Assembly: GCF_041435355.1 (NCBI RefSeq)
Contig: NZ_CP108442.1
Location: 4,092,001-4,156,000, forward strand
Source of the DNA: Streptomyces sp. NBC_01276
GTDB lineage: Bacteria > Actinomycetota > Actinomycetes > Streptomycetales > Streptomycetaceae
Direction of reading: 5' to 3'
Length of the DNA: 64,000 bases
Under the pieces are notes generated by a model. That model searched no databases. It was given only the letters and a program-made list of their open reading frames with translations, and had not been told where the DNA came from. Positions 59,096-64,000 of this stretch are shown here, piece after piece (the first letter of the stretch is position 1; every line of letters starts with the position of its first letter). The position numbers were made by a program, and so were the translations under genes.

Positions 59096-60362
59096 GGTGC
59101 TTCTCCTGGTCGGGTGCACTGTTCGGGGCGGGAACGGACGGAACGGAGGCAACGTGGGACTGCGGAGCGTCTTGGCCCGCGGGGATGCCCGCGAGGTCGT
59201 CCACGTTGAAGAGGCGGGCGATCGGTACGTCGGTGCTGGAGTGGGCGATGATCGAGAACGCGATGCAGACGGCGATCAGTGTGTACGCCTCCTCGCCCTG
59301 CGGAATTCCGGCCTGGAGCACGAGCAGCCCGTACACGACGGACGCGAACCCCTTCGGGCCGAACCAGGCCGCGACCAGCTTCTCCCGCCGCTCGATCCGT
59401 GCACCCAGCAGCGAGACGAGGAAGGAAGCGGGCCGGATCAGCACGATCGCCAGAACGACCGCCACGTACCCGCCGACCGACAGGTCCCCGAACAACGCGG
59501 GGGTCAGCAGCGCGCCGAAGACGAGAAGCGCCGCGAACTTCGCGAGCTCGGACAGCGCCTCGCCGAGGGGCTCGAAAACCGTTCTCGCCTCGGGCGAGAC
59601 GGAGGCCAGGACGGCACCCGCGGAGAAGGCGGCCAGGTAGGGGTTGGCGTGGGTCAGGTGGCACAGCCCGTAGAGGATGATGCCGGTCGCCAGCGGCAGC
59701 AGCGGCTGGAGCTTGGGCTCCGCGCCGAGCAGCCGCAGCCGTACCAGTCCCGCGACCACGAGCGGCAGCACGATCCCGAAGAGCAGCCCCAGCCCGAGTT
59801 CCAGGGCGATCGTGGCGACGGAGGCGTTCGCCGGACCTGAAGTGGGGCCGGCGGCGGCGATCAGGATCAGCACCACGGGCAGGGCGAGGCCGTCGTTGAT
59901 GCCGCTCTCCACGTTGAGCAACTGCCGCAGCTTCGCCGGTACCTCCTTGCGGCCCACGATCGCGGAGGCGAACACCGGATCGGTGGGCGCGAGCACGGCA
60001 CCGACCAGGAACGAGGTCGTCCAGTCCAGGCCCACCAGGTAGTGGGTGATCAGGGCCATGCCGGCCATGGCGAGGGGCATCCCCAGCCCCAGTGCGCGCG
60101 CTGGGTTCTTCCAGTTCCGGCGCAGCTTGGGGAGCGAGACGTGCATTCCGTCGGTGAACAGCACGGCGAACAAGGCCAGATCGGCGGTGACCGCGACGAT
60201 CTCGCTGTCGGCGGTGATGTGGACGAGCCCGAGGAATCCGTCACTGACCAGAGCCCCGCCCAGCAGGAAGAGGAGGGAGGTCGAAAGGACGGTACGGGCC
60301 GCTAGCCCGGACAGCAGGACAGCGATCAGCAAAGAAGCACCGAAGACAGCGACGAGCACCAT
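59082..60362 (-). CDS. Cation:proton antiporter (CPA1 family)
   Basis: 426 residues with about twelve membrane helices. AVLAPTDPVFASAIVG and LLNVESGINDGLALPVVLIL contain the paired Asp residues (TDP and NDG) essential for Na+/H+ exchange. The C-terminal tail is short. It is first of the operon antiporter-CBS-permease, suggesting a joint role in sodium, pH or potassium homeostasis. Confidence 0.93.
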   Translation of the reverse strand: MVLVAVFGASLLIAVLLSGLAARTVLSTSLLFLLGGALVSDGFLGLVHITADSEIVAVTADLALFAVLFTDGMHVSLPKLRRNWKNPARALGLGMPLAMAGMALITHYLVGLDWTTSFLVGAVLAPTDPVFASAIVGRKEVPAKLRQLLNVESGINDGLALPVVLILIAAAGPTSGPANASVATIALELGLGLLFGIVLPLVVAGLVRLRLLGAEPKLQPLLPLATGIILYGLCHLTHANPYLAAFSAGAVLASVSPEARTVFEPLGEALSELAKFAALLVFGALLTPALFGDLSVGGYVAVVLAIVLIRPASFLVSLLGARIERREKLVAAWFGPKGFASVVYGLLVLQAGIPQGEEAYTLIAVCIAFSIIAHSSTDVPIARLFNVDDLAGIPAGQDAPQSHVASVPSVPAPNSAPDQEKHHASP

Positions 60363-60434
60363 GGCGTCAAGCCCCGATCGACGAAGAGAGTTTTCCCCTG
60401 TTCGCCGACCAGACTTCCCGGCACACCACCGGCT

Positions 60435-60470
60435 ACTTTATACATTCCTTACGCATCTTTAACGGGTTTC
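60435..60470 (-). promoter_or_regulatory. AT-rich putative promoter of the antiporter operon
   Basis: On the minus strand TATAAA at about 60437-60442 (minus-strand reading) stands 70-80 bases before the ATG of the antiporter, within an AT-rich stretch that contrasts with the flanks. A -35 cannot be placed convincingly. Confidence 0.3.
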
Positions 60471-60566
60471 CGACAGCAGTCCCGCAGGCCGGACACTGCC
60501 GGGCCCCGGCATGAACGCATCACGCGACACGCCCTTATGGTGGGTGCTCGCTGCAGAGAGGCACCA

Positions 60567-60884
60567 ATGGACGGAAACCCGGCGTATCACGCCGTCGCGC
60601 TCGCGGCGGCGACGCTGCTCATGCTTCCGCCCGCCGTGGCGATGCTGGCCGGCTGGACCCCGCCCAAGCTGACTTCGCGGGCCACGGTGGTCCCGTACGC
60701 CTGGGCTCTGGTGTGCCTCTATGCCAATGCGCCCCTCAACGCTGTTCCGCGGATGCTCAGTGCGGCTCCGGGCGTGGTGACGGCTTGCATGGCTGCTGGT
60801 CTCGCATTCAGTGCGGCGGCGGTCGCGCTCCTCGTCCGGGCCGCACGGGCTGCACGGAGCCTGACATCGCAGATCGGGAGCTGA
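60567..60884 (+). CDS. Small membrane protein, 105 residues
   Basis: ATG with GAGAGG upstream. Three hydrophobic segments (YHAVALAAATLLMLPPAVAM, VPYAWALVCLYANAPLN, then VTACMAAGLAFSAAAVALLV). No family known. It is followed by another small membrane gene after 6 bases. Confidence 0.65.
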   Translation: MDGNPAYHAVALAAATLLMLPPAVAMLAGWTPPKLTSRATVVPYAWALVCLYANAPLNAVPRMLSAAPGVVTACMAAGLAFSAAAVALLVRAARAARSLTSQIGS

Positions 60885-60890
60885 TCGCCC

Positions 60891-61100
60891 ATGCCCGGTA
60901 TTGGATTCGCCTTCTGGGTGCGCCGCAACGTCACGGAGTTCCGTCTCGCCCTCGCCCTGGTGGTCGCCGGCAGCCTCACCGCGTCAGCGGGCGGCGTGCT
61001 GTATTCCGTGCATGAGCGCGGATTCCCCGCGCTGGCCAGCGGCCTCGCCCTGCTCACCACCGGCCTCGTGATGCTGGGCTCGGGAGTCAGGCACCGCTGA
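60891..61100 (+). CDS. Small membrane protein, 69 residues
   Basis: Start ATG with GGGAG upstream, 6 bases after the previous stop. Two hydrophobic segments separated by a short loop (FRLALALVVAGSLTASAGGV and ALASGLALLTTGLVMLG). Function unknown; probably translated with the preceding gene. Confidence 0.65.
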   Translation: MPGIGFAFWVRRNVTEFRLALALVVAGSLTASAGGVLYSVHERGFPALASGLALLTTGLVMLGSGVRHR

Positions 61101-61138
61101 CGGAGCAGGTCCGCCGCGCAGGCGATGTACGTCAAAGA

Positions 61139-61167
61139 GGCGTAAAGATTGCCGATGACCGGCAATG
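61139..61167. promoter_or_regulatory. Palindromic operator, copy 2 (NfeD-flotillin operon)
   Basis: ATTGCCGAT-G-ACCGGCAAT (61148-61166) with flank GGCGTAAAG is the reverse complement of 56154-56182 apart from one base in the left arm. It lies 70 bases before the NfeD-like ATG. Confidence 0.75.
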
Positions 61168-61236
61168 TGTGGAGTGCCCCTCCGGTGACATGATGGCGGT
61201 GTACGGCGGAAATGCCACTCGGGCGGGGAGGTGCTC

Positions 61237-61746
61237 ATGGGTTTGTTTCTTGGTCTCGGCATTGCGGGGATCGCGCTCCTGGCCCTCTCCCTGATCCTCG
61301 ACGGCGTGCTGGAAGGCCTCTTCGACGGCGCGCTCGACGGACTGTTCGACGGCTGGCTGTCCCTCCCCGTGCTCGCGGGCTTCACATCGATGCTCGGCTT
61401 CACGGGGGCGATCGTGCTCGGGTCCACAGGCTTGGGGCCGGGGCCGGCAACCGCCGCGGGCGCACTCGCGGGGGCCGGTGCGGGCTGGGCGACGTACCGC
61501 CTGAGTCGAGCCCTGATGCGCGACCGCAGCGGGGCCGCCCCGCACCACGACGCCCTCATCGGCTCGACCGGGACCGTGGTCACCGCGATCCCGGAGTCCG
61601 GCTACGGCGAGGTCCTCCTCCGGCTGGCCGGGCAGCCCGTGAAGTACGCAGCGACCGCTGACGGGCCCGTGGACCGCGGCGCGGAGGTGTGGGTGACGGC
61701 GACACCGTCGTCCACCTCCGTCAGCGTCCACCCCGTCGAGCGCTGA
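61237..61746 (+). CDS. NfeD-like membrane protein
   Basis: 169 residues; ATG with GGGGAGGTG upstream. Hydrophobic helices cover about 1-85, followed by an OB-like domain (ALIGSTGTVVTAIPESGYGE). NfeD proteins pair with flotillins to organise membrane microdomains. It precedes the flotillin gene by 67 bases and has the shared palindrome upstream. Confidence 0.82.
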   Translation: MGLFLGLGIAGIALLALSLILDGVLEGLFDGALDGLFDGWLSLPVLAGFTSMLGFTGAIVLGSTGLGPGPATAAGALAGAGAGWATYRLSRALMRDRSGAAPHHDALIGSTGTVVTAIPESGYGEVLLRLAGQPVKYAATADGPVDRGAEVWVTATPSSTSVSVHPVER

Positions 61747-61813
61747 AGAACCCCACCCACCCAGCTCATCCATCACCGATCTGCCCCCACGAGGGAGGCA
61801 GGGGGGAACCACC

Positions 61814-63337
61814 ATGAGTCCTGTCGTCACCGCGGTCGTGGGAGTCGTTGTACTCCTCGTCCTGCTCGCCCTGGTCGTCGTCACGCGCTACAAGGTCGCC
61901 GGGCCCAGCGAGGCGTTCATCATCACCGGCCGGCGCGGCAAGCGTTCCACCGACCCGGAGACCGGCCGGATATCCACCGACACCACCGGCCAGAAGGTCG
62001 TGGTCGGCGGCGGGGTCTTCGTCGTCCCCTTCGTGCAGCAGCGCTACACCCTCGACCTGTCCAGCCGTCACATCCCCATCGCGGTACGCGGTGCGGTCAC
62101 CCTGCGCGGCATCAAGGCCAACCTCGAAGGCGTCGCGATCGTCAAGGTCGGCGGCAACGAGGACGCCATCCGGGCCGCCGCCCAGCGGTTCCTCCAGCAG
62201 CAGGACGGCATCGTCGGCTTCACCCAGGAGGTCCTTTCCGGCGCCCTGCGCGCCATCGTGGGCCGCATGTCGGTGGAGGACATCATCCGTGACCGTGCCG
62301 CCTTTGCTGGGCAGGTCGCCGAGGAGGCGGAGGCCAGCCTGTCCGGGCAGGGCCTGGTCCTGGACGCCTTCCAGATCCAGGACATCACCACCGAGGGCTC
62401 CTACCTCGAAGACCTCGGCCGGCCGGAAGCCGCCCGCGCCAAGCAGGAAGCCGACATCGCCGAGGCCAACTCCCGCCGCGCCGCCGAGCAGGCCCGCCTG
62501 AAGGCGGAGGAGGAGATCGCCGTCGCCGAGCGCACCCTGTACCTGCGCCAGGCGGAGATCAAGGCCGAGACCGACGCGGCGGCTGCCCAGGCCAACGCTG
62601 CCGGCCCGCTCGCCGAGGCCGACCGCCAGCAGCAGATCCTCGCCGAACAGGAGAAGGTGGCCGAGCGTCAGGCCGCCCTGACCGACCGCCAGCTCGACAC
62701 CCAGGTCCGCAAGCCCGCCGACGCCCGCCGCTACGAGGCCGAGCAGGAGGCGGAGGCCAAGCGCGTGGCCCGCGTCAAGCAGGCCGAGGCCGAACGCCTC
62801 GCGGCCATCGCCGCCGCCCAGGGCGAGGCGGAGCGCGCCCGGCTCACCGGTGAGGGCGAGAAGCAGCGCCGCTCCGCCCTTGCCGAGGCCGAGGCCATCG
62901 AGGGCGCCAAGCGGGGCGAGGCCGAGCGGGCCCGCCGCGCCGCGATCGCGGAGGCCGTGCGCCTTGAGGGCGACGCGGAGGCCGCCGCCATCCTGGCCAA
63001 GGGATCGGCCGAGGCGGAGGCGATGCAGAAGAAGGCGGAGGCCTTCGAGACGTACGGCGACGCGGCCATGATCCAGATGATGGTCGAGGCCCTGCCCCAG
63101 GTCGTGGCCAAGGCCGCCGAGCCCCTCTCCGCCATCGACAAGATGACCGTCATCTCCACCGACGGCGCGAGCAAGCTCTCCCGCACGGTCACCGACAACG
63201 TCGCCCAGGGCATGGAGCTCCTGAGCTCCACCACCGGCGTCGATCTGGCCCAGCTCCTGAAGGGCCTCACCGCTCCGAAGCAGGACGCCGCTCCTGCCCC
63301 TGCTCCGAGCAACGGGAAAATCGAAATATCCGGCTAG
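61814..63337 (+). CDS. Flotillin-family SPFH protein (FloT-like)
   Basis: 507 residues. A membrane hairpin (about 5-26) precedes the SPFH domain (about 30-200: PSEAFIITGRRGKRSTDP, DLSSRHIPIAVRGAVTLRG), then a Glu/Ala-rich coiled coil to about 440 (EADIAEANSRRAAEQARLKA and repeats), and a C-terminal MIQMMVEALPQVVAKAAEPL. Flotillins scaffold raft-like domains. A 16-base terminator follows the stop. Confidence 0.93.
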   Translation: MSPVVTAVVGVVVLLVLLALVVVTRYKVAGPSEAFIITGRRGKRSTDPETGRISTDTTGQKVVVGGGVFVVPFVQQRYTLDLSSRHIPIAVRGAVTLRGIKANLEGVAIVKVGGNEDAIRAAAQRFLQQQDGIVGFTQEVLSGALRAIVGRMSVEDIIRDRAAFAGQVAEEAEASLSGQGLVLDAFQIQDITTEGSYLEDLGRPEAARAKQEADIAEANSRRAAEQARLKAEEEIAVAERTLYLRQAEIKAETDAAAAQANAAGPLAEADRQQQILAEQEKVAERQAALTDRQLDTQVRKPADARRYEAEQEAEAKRVARVKQAEAERLAAIAAAQGEAERARLTGEGEKQRRSALAEAEAIEGAKRGEAERARRAAIAEAVRLEGDAEAAAILAKGSAEAEAMQKKAEAFETYGDAAMIQMMVEALPQVVAKAAEPLSAIDKMTVISTDGASKLSRTVTDNVAQGMELLSSTTGVDLAQLLKGLTAPKQDAAPAPAPSNGKIEISG

Positions 63338-63351
63338 TCGCACCCGCACCG

Positions 63352-63387
63352 CCTTGGGGCCCACTTCGGGGGAAGTGGGCCCCAAGG
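63352..63387 (+). terminator. Strong hairpin terminator of the flotillin operon
   Basis: CCTTGGGGCCCACTTC-GGGG-GAAGTGGGCCCCAAGG, a perfect 16-base stem, starts 15 bases after the flotillin stop. Confidence 0.9.
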
Positions 63388-63572
63388 TCAATTCCCGGCC
63401 GTCAGCTGGAGCAGTCCCGTGCGCCCCAGGCGCTAGTGGCCGGGCTCCGGGCCGGGGAGAAGCGGTCCACCAGCACGGACGCAGGAGGCCGCCAGACGGA
63501 GACCGTCGAGGACAAGCCGTCCGTTCCGCGGCACACTGACCTGACGGACACGCCGAAGAAGAAAGGCGCTGT

Positions 63573-63836
63573 ATGAGCAGGCTGCTGGAAGCGGCGTGTG
63601 CGCTGACCGTGGGCGTCCTCGTTGCGCTCCTTGTGTGGGGTGCCAATCCCGGCGCCGTGCGGGTGGCGTGGCGGAGCGGCGAGCTGAGCGGTCTGACGGT
63701 TGTCCTCGTGGGGGCGTGTGCGCTGTGGCTGGTGCTGTGGCGCAGGCGTACCGGGCGCGGCTGGCTGGCATGGCCGCTTGCGGTGCTGCTGTGCGGTGCG
63801 GCCGTTGCGCTGGTTGTGGCGTCCATGGCCGGTTGA
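63573..63836 (+). CDS. Small membrane protein, 87 residues
   Basis: ATG preceded by GAAAGG. Three hydrophobic segments (EAACALTVGVLVALLVWGA, LTVVLVGACALWLVLW, and GWLAWPLAVLLCGAAVALVV). Resembles the short membrane genes of Streptomyces integrative elements near transfer genes, but identification is not possible. Confidence 0.6.
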   Translation: MSRLLEAACALTVGVLVALLVWGANPGAVRVAWRSGELSGLTVVLVGACALWLVLWRRRTGRGWLAWPLAVLLCGAAVALVVASMAG

Positions 63837-63888
63837 CCGGCGCAGGCAGGCAGGTGGGGCTTCCCGTCTTGTGGGTGGGGTGCCCCGC

Positions 63889-64000
63889 TCACGTTTTACT
63901 GGCTGTTCCGTTGGTCCCGACGGCGGGGGCGGCGCGTTCTGTGGCGGCGCGGATGATGTCACCGGTGGTGACGATGCGATCCTGGAGCTCGGCCCGTTCG
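63889..64000 (-). CDS. C terminus of a gene running off the right edge
   Basis: The last 36 residues read ERAELQDRIVTTGDIIRAAT and continue ERAAPAVGTNGTASKT before TGA. It is helical and ends in a flexible tail. Too short to name. Confidence 0.5.
   Translation of the reverse strand, partial: ERAELQDRIVTTGDIIRAATERAAPAVGTNGTASKT

Noticed and set aside
61766..63892. A 708-codon minus-strand frame over the flotillin gene
   Set aside because: Mirror of the Glu/Ala-rich coiled coil; translation is Leu/Gly-rich low complexity with no ribosome site.
1..64000. CRISPR arrays, rRNA genes, complete IS elements
   Set aside because: No regularly spaced repeat-spacer array, no rRNA-like sequence and no transposase gene with flanking inverted repeats was seen.

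Overview
The window looks like a Streptomyces chromosome. It is very GC-rich, has many GTG and TTG starts and 4-8 base start/stop overlaps, and carries the YbaB-RecR-DUF5063-aspartokinase-aspartate semialdehyde dehydrogenase-sigma factor order that I recall from S. coelicolor near SCO3613-SCO3619. A perfect ParB-binding parS site at 19844-19859 fits the origin-proximal half of a Streptomyces chromosome.

Region 1 (1-23.3 kb) is ordinary chromosome: a truncated membrane acyltransferase, a secreted alpha/beta hydrolase, a HIT protein, a LysE exporter, a membrane Ser/Thr kinase, a MarR/DJ-1 pair with a probable palindromic operator, a class III aminotransferase, a GntR regulator, a SLATT protein, then the ybaB-recR-ask-asd-sigma block, SURF1, an S9 peptidase, parS, a cytosine-deaminase-like enzyme, an HD protein and an ion channel.

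Region 2 (23.3-30.3 kb) begins at the 3' half of a tRNA-Pro(CGG) gene (24124-24170, minus strand) that lacks its 5' half. This is the usual scar of an element integrated in a tRNA gene. Next to it sit a membrane Mrr-type nuclease, a 685-residue GNAT-PIN-GNAT-like-PUA-like fusion and an ASCH protein, a candidate undescribed defence or RNA-processing module. A lipoprotein and gene remnants follow.

Region 3 (30.7-42.3 kb) is accessory: methyltransferases (one decayed), a PP2C phosphatase, a cupin, an ATPase of the RsbW type, and a compact minus-strand operon of SAM methyltransferase, unknown 464-residue protein, HD hydrolase, CYTH protein, 99-residue protein and archaeal-like nucleoside diphosphate kinase. 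Divergent from it are an HTH-degenerate-Nudix protein and an active Nudix hydrolase. Nearly every product is of a nucleotide-handling family, so this is the second candidate undescribed system.

Region 4 (42.4-50.5 kb) is a mobilisable integrative element: relaxase, MobC, DUF2637 membrane protein, a large inverted repeat (possible oriT), DnaB-like helicase, XRE regulator with a likely leaderless promoter, small HTH/excisionase-like protein, and a tyrosine integrase with a LacI-type helix-turn-helix inside its catalytic domain.

Region 5 (50.6-64 kb) carries a cytochrome b-molybdopterin oxidoreductase, a vanadium-haloperoxidase-like enzyme, a DM13 protein, a PucR-type regulator, an antiporter-CBS-permease operon and an NfeD-flotillin operon. 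A nearly identical 29-base palindromic site stands upstream of the PucR regulator and of the NfeD-flotillin operon, suggesting a small local regulon.
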